A stretch of 64,000 nt of DNA from Mesorhizobium sp. CAU 1732 (GCF_039888675.1 NZ_JBDQQR010000001.1:124001-188000), one strand, 5' to 3'; shown: positions 35,461 to 44,379, counted from the stretch's first letter. The notes: generated by a model not told the origin, from the sequence alone. Numbers and translations are program-made.

Positions 35461-35965
35461 CGATCTGTTCCCATAGGACCGCGAAACGGCGGTCGAAAGT
35501 GCGTGAGCCGTCGACGGCGAATGCCGACACATGAAGATCGAGCCGCGCCGCCGGCCGATCCGCGACGGCAACCACATCAAAGCGAGCAACCGCGCCTTGG
35601 TCGATCAGGGTTTGCAACGCCTCTCGGGCGTAGTCCTCGGCGATCACCTCCAGCCCCGGCTCGATCGCGCGGCGCCGCAACAGCCAGAGTTTGGACCCGA
35701 GCGCCACATCACCGTTTGCGAGATCAAAACTGTCGCCCGGCCAACCGCGATTGACGTCGCCGTCGCGCAATTCCGTCTGCTCGACGCGGCGGTCGGTCAT
35801 CAGGCAGATCAGGACCGCGGTGGCGAGAGCCTGGCCAGATCGCAGCCCACCGGGATTGACCGGGTCAGCGAGGCTCGTCACCGCCAGGTCGCCAACGATG
35901 CCGTTCCACACAAGGTCAGGATCGAGTAGCGGCTCGACGTCGTCCCCAAGCGGGATGATCTTCAT
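35435..35965 (-). CDS. Baseplate protein, Mu gp46-like
   Basis: 176 residues of the GP46 (gpW/gp25-type wedge) family. Signature segments are ATAVLICLMTDRRV, RGWPGDSF, GSKLWLLRR and YAREALQTLIDQG. It lies between gp45-like and baseplate J genes, the same order as in Mu, and its start overlaps the gp45 stop by four bases. Confidence 0.9.
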   Translation of the reverse strand: MKIIPLGDDVEPLLDPDLVWNGIVGDLAVTSLADPVNPGGLRSGQALATAVLICLMTDRRVEQTELRDGDVNRGWPGDSFDLANGDVALGSKLWLLRRRAIEPGLEVIAEDYAREALQTLIDQGAVARFDVVAVADRPAARLDLHVSAFAVDGSRTFDRRFAVLWEQIDGISDPLA

Positions 35966-36441
35966 TTCATCAGCACCATGGTTGCCGGGTTCGACGTATC
36001 CACAAACCCGCCGGTATCGACCGTACCGCTTGCCGAGGCCGGGCGATCAGCATCAGGGCCACCGAGCTTGACCTGTCCTTCAAGGACGATCTCCGGCGCG
36101 ATGATATGGACCTTCGCGGAATGGACGATGCGGATGTCGGCCGCGACGATCGAGACGATGTTGCCTGCATGATCATAGATTGCGGTCCCGCCGCTCGGCA
36201 GGTCGGGCCGCAGTTCGGGGTTTTCACCGCCGAACGCATAGGCGGAATCGCGATTATTCCGGGCCGAAAGAATGGCGGCGATGCCGCCCTTCACCGGATG
36301 GCTCGCGAAACCGTGAGGCTCGATGCGATGAACCTCTTCGAAGCCGTCGCCGGCAAAGCCCTTGCCGTTGACGAATTGTTGCCCGCCGCGATGCGACACC
36401 GTGCCGTCGAGCAGCATGCGCGTCAGATGCCCGTCGGCCAT
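35962..36441 (-). CDS. Baseplate spike / assembly protein, Mu gp45-like
   Basis: 159 residues, with an OB-like start (MADGHLTRMLLDGTVSHRGG), the RIEPHGFASHPVKGGIA segment and a C-terminal beta-helix-like region (IRIVHSAKVHIIAPEIVLEG) ending in a small tip. In Mu this is the membrane-piercing spike. The start is placed at the ATG at 36441, since upstream residues overlap the gp44-like gene. Confidence 0.88.
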   Translation of the reverse strand: MADGHLTRMLLDGTVSHRGGQQFVNGKGFAGDGFEEVHRIEPHGFASHPVKGGIAAILSARNNRDSAYAFGGENPELRPDLPSGGTAIYDHAGNIVSIVAADIRIVHSAKVHIIAPEIVLEGQVKLGGPDADRPASASGTVDTGGFVDTSNPATMVLMK

Positions 36442-36445
36442 GCGT

Positions 36446-37495
36446 TTACCCTTCCCGGTATTCTGGCGCGGACGTCGCCGGCGCTGTCCACGCCGAGGCC
36501 GACTTGCCGCGCGGATTTTCTCCGCCAAGGGCGCGCGGGTCCTTGAGTGACAGGTTCGCCGTCGTGCCCCCCGCCGCGTCTTGGACGAGGCGCACCGCAG
36601 CGATGATCATGTCCTGCTCGATGCCGAGCCAGTCGTCGCGGACCTCGACGAGATGGTTTTGCGACCATATCTTTCCGGACGCATCACGAAATCCCGCGAC
36701 GTCGATCGAGCATTCAACGCCAGCGCCAGCGGCGCGACGCGCCTCCCAATCGGCGCGCTTCTTGACGCGATCGGACGTCGCCTCGCCTTCATGCACGACG
36801 ATCAGCGGACGCTTGCGGCGCGCGGTTCCTCGCGCCTCGGCTTCGGGTCGAAGTGCAGATCCCGTAACGCCGACTGACGCCTGCCCGCGCACCTTGACCG
36901 ATGAAAAGCTTTTAGCGCCGGATAGGCTGCCGGATGCGCGCAGAATGTTATGCCCGCGCGCCAGCGCGCCACCGTGCCGGCCTTCGGGCTTGTCCGCCAA
37001 GCGGAGCTTGCCCTCCGGCGTGTCATAGATCAGCACGCCTTGCGACCGGGCGTCGGTCTCAAGCGTATTGAACAGGCTTTCGCCAGGCCGCACCTTGTGC
37101 GTCGACTTTTTCAGCGTCTCGATGTCGGCCTCGATGCCGACCCCCAAGACGTCGAATTCTTCCGCAATCCCCTTCAGGTCGGCATCACGCTTGAGACCCG
37201 TCGGATGATCGATCGAGCATTCGGTCGCATCGCAACTGCGCGACACGAACGTAACCTGATATTGACGATCCGACGCATCATGGCTGCCGCGAACATCGCG
37301 GACATAGCCTGTTCCCCAAAGATCACCGGAAACGTGGATCGTGGCCTCGTCGTCGGGCGCGCAGGGAATACCCGCGCCGTTCCATGCGACGGTAAAGCTG
37401 GCCGTTCTCGTCGCCTCTTCGGCCGATGCTGACAGCGAACATGCCGTGTGATGCAGGCCGCGACCCGCCACGGCAAAAGTGATGCGCTCCAGCAT
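36446..37495 (-). CDS. Baseplate hub protein, Mu gp44-like
   Basis: 349 residues starting MLERITFAVAGRGL. Similar in order and features to Mu gpP/gp44, the baseplate hub (T4 gp27-like), with the HKVRPGESLFNTLETDARSQG segment in the middle. The start at 37495 is one base from the stop of the preceding gene. Confidence 0.85.
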   Translation of the reverse strand: MLERITFAVAGRGLHHTACSLSASAEEATRTASFTVAWNGAGIPCAPDDEATIHVSGDLWGTGYVRDVRGSHDASDRQYQVTFVSRSCDATECSIDHPTGLKRDADLKGIAEEFDVLGVGIEADIETLKKSTHKVRPGESLFNTLETDARSQGVLIYDTPEGKLRLADKPEGRHGGALARGHNILRASGSLSGAKSFSSVKVRGQASVGVTGSALRPEAEARGTARRKRPLIVVHEGEATSDRVKKRADWEARRAAGAGVECSIDVAGFRDASGKIWSQNHLVEVRDDWLGIEQDMIIAAVRLVQDAAGGTTANLSLKDPRALGGENPRGKSASAWTAPATSAPEYREG

Positions 37496-37496
37496 A

Positions 37497-38084
37497 TCAG
37501 GCCGCCACCGCCTCAAAGACACTCGGCATGATCAGCGGCGTCGCCACCTTGTTCCTGCCAACGATATCGCCCGCCCGTTGTGCATCGCCATAAAGATCGT
37601 AGGCGAGCAGCGTCGACGGAAGCGAAATGCCAGTCTCGACACGGACGACCGGGACGCGGGACGCGGCAACGATCGACAGGTGCAAGCAGGCAGACCCGAC
37701 CAGCCGGATCACGAAATCCAGAACGTCCGCCCCGACCGGCGCTATGGTCGGATAGAGCGCCTCCGCCCGAGCGGCCAAGGCAGCGCGAGCCGTCGTTGCA
37801 TCCTGCCGCGCTTCATATGTGGCCCGAACGGTTGCGAAGGCGGCAACGACCATCGTCATGACGTTGGTGGCGACATCGTCATCGATAGCCCTGTCTATGG
37901 CAGCAAGCACCGAGCGCGGTTCGGCGGCTTCGCCGATCAGGCGCGCCAGGTCGAGCGCCGCCCGCACCGCATCCTCGCCGCCGGTTACTAGGCGCGTCGT
38001 CAGGGCATCAGCCAAACGCCGGTCGTCGTCGTCGACGAGGTGGTCGCCGGCGAGTCGGATCAGGAAGTCGGCAAACCGTGTCAT
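37497..38084 (-). CDS. Tail/DNA-circularisation-associated protein, C-terminal-like part
   Basis: 195 residues, mostly helical, starting MTRFADFLIRLAGDHL and ending VGRNKVATPLIMPSVFEAV, a type of ending found at the C-terminus of Mu gp43 DNA-circularisation proteins. It starts two bases after the stop of the gene with the N-terminal domain, in a different frame. The two genes may be a natural split of one longer protein. Confidence 0.65.
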   Translation of the reverse strand: MTRFADFLIRLAGDHLVDDDDRRLADALTTRLVTGGEDAVRAALDLARLIGEAAEPRSVLAAIDRAIDDDVATNVMTMVVAAFATVRATYEARQDATTARAALAARAEALYPTIAPVGADVLDFVIRLVGSACLHLSIVAASRVPVVRVETGISLPSTLLAYDLYGDAQRAGDIVGRNKVATPLIMPSVFEAVAA

Positions 38085-38086
38085 CG

Positions 38087-38560
38087 TCAAATCCGAAAGC
38101 TGGAAAGCGCGGTCACGACGGCAGCCGCACCGGCAGAGAAGATGTCGCGCATCGAGCCAAGCCCGGACGATCCGAGAGGGCCGCCGGCGCCGCTTTCGAC
38201 GAATTCCAGATCGTAGGCGATGTAACCAGCCCGATCGCGATAGCGGGCACGCCTGCATGACAGGCAATGCATCGAGCGCGCAGGGTCGATCGGCAAGACC
38301 AGCAAGGCGGCATTCGGGGCGACGCAAGCCGCCTCGATCGCATGACCCTTGCCGTCGGCGACATCGCCGATGACATAGGCGCTGACGTACACGCTGCGCG
38401 CGCGACGGCCCATGTCCTCGGTGATGATCGTATCGCCGCCGGAGACCTCATGAACGGCAACGCGACGACCCGTTTCGTTGCCATCGCTTTCAACCCAGAA
38501 CGGCACGCCCCGGAAGGACGCCCGCCTAAGCGATCGTTGCCAGTCACGCATTCCGTTCAC
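38087..38560 (-). CDS. DNA circularisation protein, N-terminal domain
   Basis: 157 residues matching the N-terminal domain of Mu gp43: DWQRSLRRASFRGVPFWVE near the start, then VHEVSGGDTIITEDMGRRAR and YVIGD. In Mu-like phages the family belongs to the tail/baseplate hub and is linked to DNA circularisation after injection. Only the N-terminal domain is present; the remainder is encoded next door. Confidence 0.82.
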   Translation of the reverse strand: MNGMRDWQRSLRRASFRGVPFWVESDGNETGRRVAVHEVSGGDTIITEDMGRRARSVYVSAYVIGDVADGKGHAIEAACVAPNAALLVLPIDPARSMHCLSCRRARYRDRAGYIAYDLEFVESGAGGPLGSSGLGSMRDIFSAGAAAVVTALSSFRI

Positions 38561-38566
38561 CTATCG

Positions 38567-41071
38567 TCAGTTGCCGGGCGTCGATCCCGCGTTTGGCATG
38601 GTTCGGCCCCGGACGCCGGACACCTCACCCTGCGGCGACGCGGTCGCGCGCGTCTGCACGGTTATGGCGCCGAGGTTGGCGCGCAGCGAGGCCGCAGCGC
38701 GTGCGCCGAACTGGTCGGCCATGCCGTCAAGCATTCGCGAGAACGTCGATCCCGCCTCATTGCCGAAGGCTTGTCCACCAGATGTCCCGGCTTCGTTGAT
38801 TCGACGCGCCGCGTCCGCGATCGACTCCCCGGCCTTTCGCCCGCCATCCGCGACCGCCTCCGCCGCCTCGTCGATCGGCTTCCCGATATCGCCGAACGAA
38901 CCGCTGGTTTCCGCCATGCTGGCTTGCACGGGCTGCCGATCTGGCAACGGAATGACCCGCACCGGGCGAACGTCTTGCTGCGCAACATTGTCGGACGCGC
39001 CGTTCTCCCGCGTCGCGGGCCGCTCCGGCAGTTCGATGGCACGAGGCGGAACAGGAACCTGCTTCGCGAAATCCCCGTCGGACGAAACATTCTCCGCCTT
39101 GGCGGGCCGCTCCGGCAATTCAACGACGCGGGGCGGAACAGGGACCTGCTTCGCGAAATCCCGATCGGACGAACCATTCTCTGGCTTTGCCGGTTGCTCC
39201 GGCAGTTCGATGACACGAGGCGGAACAGGGACCTGCTTCGCGAAATCCCGGTCGGACGAAACATTCTCCGCCTTGGTGGGCCGCTCCGGCAATTCAACGA
39301 CGCGGGGCGCGGGCGGCACGTCTTTCGCTGCGACCTGTCGCGCCTCGCCGCCGATCCCGGCATCGATCCGCATGGCCTCACGAAAACTCTTGCCATCCGC
39401 AGCGTCGCCGAAAAGGAACCGCTCAAACTTGGTCGGCCCCTCGTCTCTTTGGCGTGGAGCCTCCGCGACCCGCGTCAACGCGTCATTCAACGCGTCTGCG
39501 ATGTCGCCTTGCTGGTCACGCAGCGCGACCATCGACGATCGCTCCGCATCGCGTGGCGAAGCGTCCGGCGCAAACCCGCGATTACCCTTCGCCGTGGTCA
39601 CCTGGCGACGAAAGCTTGTCTCGAAATCGTCGGTGTCCGGCTCGCTGGTCGGACGCGTGGTCGGGATGATGCCGGCAACCGGCATGCCCTTATCGTCCTT
39701 CTCGACCATTGGCGTCGGGCTGCTTTCCGCCCGGCTCTTGCCGTAGACGCTATATGCTTCGATCTGGCGGCGCTCTTCATCCGTCCGATACCCGCCGGCC
39801 CACGCCTTGTCGTCCTGCTCCGATATGTTGAAGCCGTTTTGAGCCCACCAGCCGCGCCGTCCGAGGAAGCTGTAACCTTCCTTTTCCAGTTGCGAATTGA
39901 TCGCGTCCGCCTTGGAAACGCCTTCGCTGACATGCTCCAAGCCCGCGCTGATGGCGGGCGCACTCGCCGCACCGATCGTCGTTTTCAGTTTACTCCAAGA
40001 GTTCGACATGCGGTCGATCTTGGCCTGATTGTCGTCCAGCACGCGATTGAAGTCTCGCAGCACGGACCCGTCGACGCGGTCGCTGTTCACGGCGGCGACG
40101 AAGGCCGACCAGCTATCCGCACTGGTCATGAGGGACTGCATACCGAGACGGAATTCTTGGTCGGTAAACAACAGCGGCAACTTGGTCAGGTCACCATTGA
40201 TCGTCTGCCGGCTGATGCGAACGAACGCCTCGACCGCCCCTTCACCCGCAACCTTCGCGGCCGCCATCTCCTTGCGGATGTCGACGCCCATTTTGCTGAA
40301 TTTTTTGGCGGTCTCTTCGGTGTACATCTTGCCGAAGATGTTCTGCGCCTGCGTCGCGGCGGCGCCAGCGGACCCCGTATCCTCGCGGATCGTCTGCAGG
40401 ATGGCGACCAGTGCCTTGAGACCTTCCTGACCTTCATACCCGAGCGACGCGAACGAGTTCGCGAGTTCGGGGACGTATGTCGCCATGTCCTTCAATTCGA
40501 ACTGACCGGCCTTGCCGCCCTCGACCATGATGTCGAAGGCCGACTGCATTTCGCCGGCCGTGATCTTGAGCGCGGAGGCCGACTTCTGCGCCGTATTCGC
40601 GATATCCTCCGTTGCGGACCCCGACGCCTGCGCGGTCCGCAGGATCGCCGGCAGGAATGACATCGCGTCCTGAAGCGTGAGGCCGGACGAAACCAGCGTA
40701 TCGAGACCGACGATCACGTCGTCGAGCGGCATGGCGAAGTCTCTCGCCTGGCGCTGCAACACCTTGAACGCTTCGGACGACTCGGATGCCGTCGCATCGG
40801 CGGTGATGCCGATGCGTGTCATGCGCCGCTCAAGTTCGGCGAAATCGACGTAGGCCTGCTTGGCGCCATAGGTCAGGGCCGCAGGCGCCGCATAGCGCAG
40901 AAGGGTCGCATGCATGTTGCGACCGCCATCCGCGATCATGCCCTGCGCCCGATTGAAGCGCCGAGCCTTGCTGTCCACACGGTCGAGATTTTGCGATAGC
41001 TGACTGAAAGCCGCCATGCTGCCGAGCTTCGACGAGAGCCGAAGAACGGCTTCAATGACGCGGTTTGACAT
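38567..41071 (-). CDS. Tail tape measure protein
   Basis: 834 residues. The N-terminal half is the TP901-type tape measure domain (QRQARDFAMPLDDVIVGLDT, SALKITAGEMQSAFDIM, YVPELANSFASLGYEGQEGL), and the rest is Pro/Glu-rich and helical. It sets tail length and is ejected with the DNA. A striking array of 29-residue repeats lies near residues 585-690. The start at 41071 overlaps the frameshifted chaperone product. Confidence 0.92.
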   Translation of the reverse strand: MSNRVIEAVLRLSSKLGSMAAFSQLSQNLDRVDSKARRFNRAQGMIADGGRNMHATLLRYAAPAALTYGAKQAYVDFAELERRMTRIGITADATASESSEAFKVLQRQARDFAMPLDDVIVGLDTLVSSGLTLQDAMSFLPAILRTAQASGSATEDIANTAQKSASALKITAGEMQSAFDIMVEGGKAGQFELKDMATYVPELANSFASLGYEGQEGLKALVAILQTIREDTGSAGAAATQAQNIFGKMYTEETAKKFSKMGVDIRKEMAAAKVAGEGAVEAFVRISRQTINGDLTKLPLLFTDQEFRLGMQSLMTSADSWSAFVAAVNSDRVDGSVLRDFNRVLDDNQAKIDRMSNSWSKLKTTIGAASAPAISAGLEHVSEGVSKADAINSQLEKEGYSFLGRRGWWAQNGFNISEQDDKAWAGGYRTDEERRQIEAYSVYGKSRAESSPTPMVEKDDKGMPVAGIIPTTRPTSEPDTDDFETSFRRQVTTAKGNRGFAPDASPRDAERSSMVALRDQQGDIADALNDALTRVAEAPRQRDEGPTKFERFLFGDAADGKSFREAMRIDAGIGGEARQVAAKDVPPAPRVVELPERPTKAENVSSDRDFAKQVPVPPRVIELPEQPAKPENGSSDRDFAKQVPVPPRVVELPERPAKAENVSSDGDFAKQVPVPPRAIELPERPATRENGASDNVAQQDVRPVRVIPLPDRQPVQASMAETSGSFGDIGKPIDEAAEAVADGGRKAGESIADAARRINEAGTSGGQAFGNEAGSTFSRMLDGMADQFGARAAASLRANLGAITVQTRATASPQGEVSGVRGRTMPNAGSTPGN
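39000..39312 (-). repeat. 87-bp tandem repeat inside the tape measure gene
   Basis: About three and a half copies of an 87-base unit, exactly in register (equivalent positions at 39081, 39168 and 39255). Each encodes 29 residues of the type PPRVVELPERPAKAENVSSD followed by xDFAKQVPV. Copies are nearly identical, so the array is recent or kept uniform by recombination. Confidence 0.93.
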
Positions 41072-41503
41072 GGCGCTTGATCCAGTTCATGGCGCGCACG
41101 CCATACGTTTCGATCTCGTCGAAGGTCAGCCGCCCGACGTCGTCGAACCCTTTTCCGAACCGCCAGAGGAGTTCGTCGGCGATTTCAGCGACTGACGGGC
41201 ATCGGCGAAAAAATCACGGATTGCCCCGTGAACTTTCATCGTATCCACGAGGTCGAGGACCGCGAGATCGGCGGGGCCTGCGGGGTCCTTGAGGCATCGC
41301 TCGGCATAGCGGGCAATCACGTCGTGATGACGGACGAGCATCATGCGCGGGTCCGTCACGCCGGGCGCATCGATAGGTTGCCATTCCTCGATGTCGCCGA
41401 GGTCGATGAAGTCCTGCCAGCGCGGCGACCGGAAGACGAGATGCGTCAACGTCTTCCCGGCCTCGCTGTAGGTCCGCGACAGCGGGACGGTAATGTCCGC
41501 CAT
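41052..41503 (-). CDS. Tail assembly chaperone, -1 frameshift product
   Basis: A -1 slip at TTTTTTC would join the first 99 codons of the upstream chaperone frame to 50 codons of the -1 frame, ending at the TGA at 41052-41054. The added part reads like real protein (AEIADELLWRFGKGFDD then LTFDEIETYGVRAMNWIKRH) and has no stop. This matches the G/G-T or gp41 type frameshifted chaperones encoded just before the tape measure gene in most long-tailed phages. Confidence 0.82.
41126..41503 (-). CDS. Tail assembly chaperone, unshifted product
   Basis: 125 residues starting MADITVPLSRTYSEAGKTLT, of the Mu gp41/phage tail E family (HLVFRSPRWQDFIDLGDIEE). It binds the tape measure protein during tube assembly and is absent from the virion. 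After the slip site the zero frame continues only 26 codons to a TGA, through a low-complexity tail (SGGSEKGSTTSGG). Confidence 0.85.
   Translation of the reverse strand: MADITVPLSRTYSEAGKTLTHLVFRSPRWQDFIDLGDIEEWQPIDAPGVTDPRMMLVRHHDVIARYAERCLKDPAGPADLAVLDLVDTMKVHGAIRDFFADARQSLKSPTNSSGGSEKGSTTSGG
41207..41213 (-). promoter_or_regulatory. Slippery heptamer T TTT TTC
   Basis: Read in the zero frame as GAT TTT TTC, so the heptamer T TTT TTC sits in the exact X XXY YYZ phase needed for tandem -1 slippage. The -1 frame is open from here to 41052. Confidence 0.8.
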
Positions 41504-41505
41504 CG

Positions 41506-41886
41506 TCAGGACATCCGCTGATAGGCTTCAGCCATGATCCCGAGCCCGGTGACCTCGCCGCTCATGCGGTTCGACGCGGGATCGCCGGTGTAGAATGCTC
41601 GCGTGAACAGATGCACGATACCGGTGAATTCCTCGACGATCGTCACGTCGCGGCGTGCATCGCCCATCATCCCCGCCAGGTCGATGCCCTTGTCAGCGAA
41701 GGTGATTTCCGCGCGCGGCGCGACCGGCGTCGCGACACGGTCGGGGCTGCCGTCCTGATTGACGACACCCTCGATCGTGTTCTTGTGGGGATACACGCTG
41801 AAATTGCCGCGAAGCGAGACGTTGCGTCCCGCAGAGTCGCGGAACTTCATCACGCCACCGAAGTCTTTACCGGCCATGTTTGGCAC
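41506..41886 (-). CDS. Phage tail tube protein (Mu-like)
   Basis: 126 residues of the Mu gp40-type tube family: FRDSAGRNVSLRGNFSVYP near the start, then AEITFADKGIDLAGMM and VEEFTGIVHLFTRAFYTGDP. It polymerises into the inner tube around the tape measure. Start at 41886, or three codons later at MAGKDF. It sits 2 bases before the chaperone gene. Confidence 0.9.
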   Translation of the reverse strand: MPNMAGKDFGGVMKFRDSAGRNVSLRGNFSVYPHKNTIEGVVNQDGSPDRVATPVAPRAEITFADKGIDLAGMMGDARRDVTIVEEFTGIVHLFTRAFYTGDPASNRMSGEVTGLGIMAEAYQRMS

Positions 41887-41944
41887 TCCATTAAGAGGTT
41901 TTGGCTAGGGCGCCGCGTTGGTGCCCGCTGGAAAGGCTCGCCGG

Positions 41945-43435
41945 TCAGGCCGGCGAGAACTGCGAATAGACGACGGCGTTGGCAGCGATGACGTCGAGCG
42001 GGTTCACAACGTCGATCGGCGCAAAGATATCGACCCGGTTCGGGTTGTCGGTGTTGCGGCGAACTTCGATCCGCTCCGCTGCCCGGACGGCGTTCTCGAG
42101 GACGCCGGTCAGGGACATTTCCTGATAGGCATGCATGAAGGTCGCCTTGATATCCGCGACCGTCGAGATCGTCGCCAAATTGCCCGGATTGTCGTCCGCG
42201 ATGGCCTTCTGTCCGTGTTCGTAGGTCAGCGCGGTACGGAAAGCGCGCAGGGCGTAGACCAGTTGGCCGATCTTCTGGATATCGCGAAACGTGCTGTCAG
42301 GCACGTCGTTGAAGGTCCGGGCGGTCGTGATGATCTTGTCGATCACGACACTGCCGCCGGTGTTCACCTTCCATGTCGACAGGCCCGATCCCAGAAACGC
42401 ATCACGCGTGGCGAAGTCCAGCCAGCCGGCACGGTCGCGCGGGGCCTGAATACCCTCGACCACGAGGCCGGTCTGGTTTCGCGATACGTTGCCCGTCGCA
42501 CCGTCGGACAGCCACGGCGCAAGCCGCGCTGCAAATGCGGACACCCATTGCCAGACCGGGTTTGGAGCCTTCGAGGAAGCAACGGTCGGGACGATCGACA
42601 GATGCCGGTTGTCACGATCGAGCGCATGCGTCGTCAGGTTCGCGATGGAGTCCGACATCGGATAGAAGACGTGGCCGTAAAGCTGACGGTTCCACGCCCA
42701 CCGGCCGGAGGTGTCGGAGAGCAGCGAGGCGTAGCGGCCGACATTCGTCGCGTCCGCGAACGGGCTCGCGATCCAGTCGAATTCGTCGTCGCCGAGGGCG
42801 GCCAGCGTCGCCGAAAGGTCCGGGTTTCCGCTGCCCGCCGTACCCTCCGCGATAGTAACCTTGCCGGACAGGACGTTTGCACCGTCCAGAACCGGCACAT
42901 GGATATCGATGCCGTTCCCGATTGCGCCGGCATGTCGGGCAGTCAGCGTCACCGTATCCGTGGTAACCGTTGCGGCGAAGGGAAGTGACGCGCCATTGAG
43001 CGCATTGAAAAAGCCGTTGACACGCGCCGCGATGGCGGCAGCGACGTCGTCGGCCGTGTCGCCGAGAGCGATCGTCAGATAGACGGTTTCACCGGCGATC
43101 TGGAGCGCGGCGGCTCCCGGCGATGGCGCTTCATCCACCGTGATCGTCCGCGTGGCGGCAACGCCAGTTGCGGGCGCGGCGATGATCCAGATTTCTTGCG
43201 CCGGCGCATTGGCACGCGCGACACGCACCATGTCGTCAAGAATCGAACCCGCACCGGCCAGACGGCGGGCCTCGGCGATCGTGGGGCAGGGCGTCGGCGT
43301 ATTTGCCGCGATGACGGCGCCCGCATTCGCGTGGCCGATCAGGAGAAGACGGGAACGGTTTTCGAACTGGCCACCCGAGTTGACTTCGAATGCCACGATC
43401 GGGGCGATGATATTGCCGGGAATCTGGTTGAACAT
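41945..43435 (-). CDS. Contractile tail sheath protein (Mu gpL-like)
   Basis: 496 residues, which places the phage in the myovirus group. The start FNQIPGNIIAPIVAFEVNSG, the LLLIGHANAGAV segment, WIASPFADATN and the C-terminal ATISTVADIKATFMHAYQEM with RRNTDNPNRVDIFAPIDVVN are typical of Mu-like sheaths. It contracts to drive the tube through the envelope. Confidence 0.95.
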   Translation of the reverse strand: MFNQIPGNIIAPIVAFEVNSGGQFENRSRLLLIGHANAGAVIAANTPTPCPTIAEARRLAGAGSILDDMVRVARANAPAQEIWIIAAPATGVAATRTITVDEAPSPGAAALQIAGETVYLTIALGDTADDVAAAIAARVNGFFNALNGASLPFAATVTTDTVTLTARHAGAIGNGIDIHVPVLDGANVLSGKVTIAEGTAGSGNPDLSATLAALGDDEFDWIASPFADATNVGRYASLLSDTSGRWAWNRQLYGHVFYPMSDSIANLTTHALDRDNRHLSIVPTVASSKAPNPVWQWVSAFAARLAPWLSDGATGNVSRNQTGLVVEGIQAPRDRAGWLDFATRDAFLGSGLSTWKVNTGGSVVIDKIITTARTFNDVPDSTFRDIQKIGQLVYALRAFRTALTYEHGQKAIADDNPGNLATISTVADIKATFMHAYQEMSLTGVLENAVRAAERIEVRRNTDNPNRVDIFAPIDVVNPLDVIAANAVVYSQFSPA

Positions 43436-43438
43436 GGA

Positions 43439-43654
43439 TCATGCTTCCTTGCTGCGGTTGCGGCCGCGCGCGGCGGCCTGGCTTGCGGATTTGTGTTGGA
43501 CAGGCACGATGTCCCCGTCGTCTCGGAGCCGGCGGTAATAGGGCGTCGAGAGGTCGACGCTGACCCCGTCCGCCGGCATCAGACGGTTGTCTCTGTCGGG
43601 CATGGGAATGGCTGCGCCCGGCCTTGCCGGCACGCATCGAACTGGTCGGCTCAT
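43439..43654 (-). CDS. DUF2635 small phage protein (Mu gp38-like)
   Basis: 71 residues encoded four bases before the sheath start. The DUF2635 pattern is seen (CVPARPGAAIPMPDR, then LMPADGVSVDLSTPYYRRLR with DGDIV). Function unknown; always found next to Mu-like sheath genes. Confidence 0.88.
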   Translation of the reverse strand: MSRPVRCVPARPGAAIPMPDRDNRLMPADGVSVDLSTPYYRRLRDDGDIVPVQHKSASQAAARGRNRSKEA

Positions 43655-43659
43655 CAGGT

Positions 43660-44376
43660 TTACTCCGTAGTGCGCGCGCTGAAATGCTGCCCTGTCTCGA
43701 CGTCCTCGCCGGTAACAAGATCGAGCGGGGATCGCTCGACGGGCATGAAGTGAGCGGCCAGAACGGCCAGCTTGTCGGCTGCCGGCGAACCGGCGGGAAG
43801 CCGCGCCGCCAGGTCACCCAACGGATACGGAAGGCCGTCGCCGTCGCCGAAGTCATCGTCGGCCAGATCGACCGTCAGCCGCATGGTGATGCGGTGCCAT
43901 CGCGCTCCAAGCTGCGGAATGGCAAACGTGTCCTGTTCCCACCGTGCGATGCGGCGCGCATAGCGCCGGAACAGATGGCCGCGCTCGTCATATTGCAGAA
44001 GCCGGCGGACCTGTGCGCAGAGCGCTGCGAGAACAAGCCGCGCATCCCAGTCGTCCGCAGGCATGGCGTCGGCAAACGGCTCGCCATCTTCGTCAGTCGA
44101 AGCGACGGCCAGTTCGGCGACGATCTCCAACGTGCATTCGGCCGCGCTGTCGTAGAAGGCGGCGGCTTCGCCACGCGGCGCGGTCGACGATCCGATCGTG
44201 AAGAGAGCGAGGCACGGCGTGAATTTTGCCTGTGCATCGAGATCGTCAATGCCGACGAGCCGGCTGTCGAAGATGCGGTCACCCGCAAGCGTCGGATAGG
44301 GACCGGCGCCCGACAACGCCGATGTCGGGCACAGGACTTCAAGAGCGGCCAGGCGGACGGCTTCGGCTGCGAGCAT
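43660..44376 (-). CDS. Phage structural protein, positional counterpart of Mu gp37
   Basis: 238 residues, rich in Ala, Asp and Arg, without membrane segments. It precedes the DUF2635 and sheath genes, the place of the tail terminator (gp37, DUF1834) in Mu, so a tail completion role is inferred from order only. I do not recognise the fold from sequence. Confidence 0.6.
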   Translation of the reverse strand: MLAAEAVRLAALEVLCPTSALSGAGPYPTLAGDRIFDSRLVGIDDLDAQAKFTPCLALFTIGSSTAPRGEAAAFYDSAAECTLEIVAELAVASTDEDGEPFADAMPADDWDARLVLAALCAQVRRLLQYDERGHLFRRYARRIARWEQDTFAIPQLGARWHRITMRLTVDLADDDFGDGDGLPYPLGDLAARLPAGSPAADKLAVLAAHFMPVERSPLDLVTGEDVETGQHFSARTTE

Positions 44377-44379
44377 GAT

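Noticed and set aside
36442..36528. N-terminal extension of the gp45-like protein
   Set aside because: The extra residues are basic low-complexity and overlap the gp44-like gene; MADGHLTRM at 36441 is the natural start.
38267..40660. 797-codon + strand ORF across the tape measure gene
   Set aside because: The composition is Arg-rich and repeat-driven, as expected for the antisense of a GC-rich gene; the minus strand tape measure is clearly real.
41065..41292. Small + strand ORF over the chaperone/tape measure junction
   Set aside because: Antisense shadow of the -1 frameshift region.
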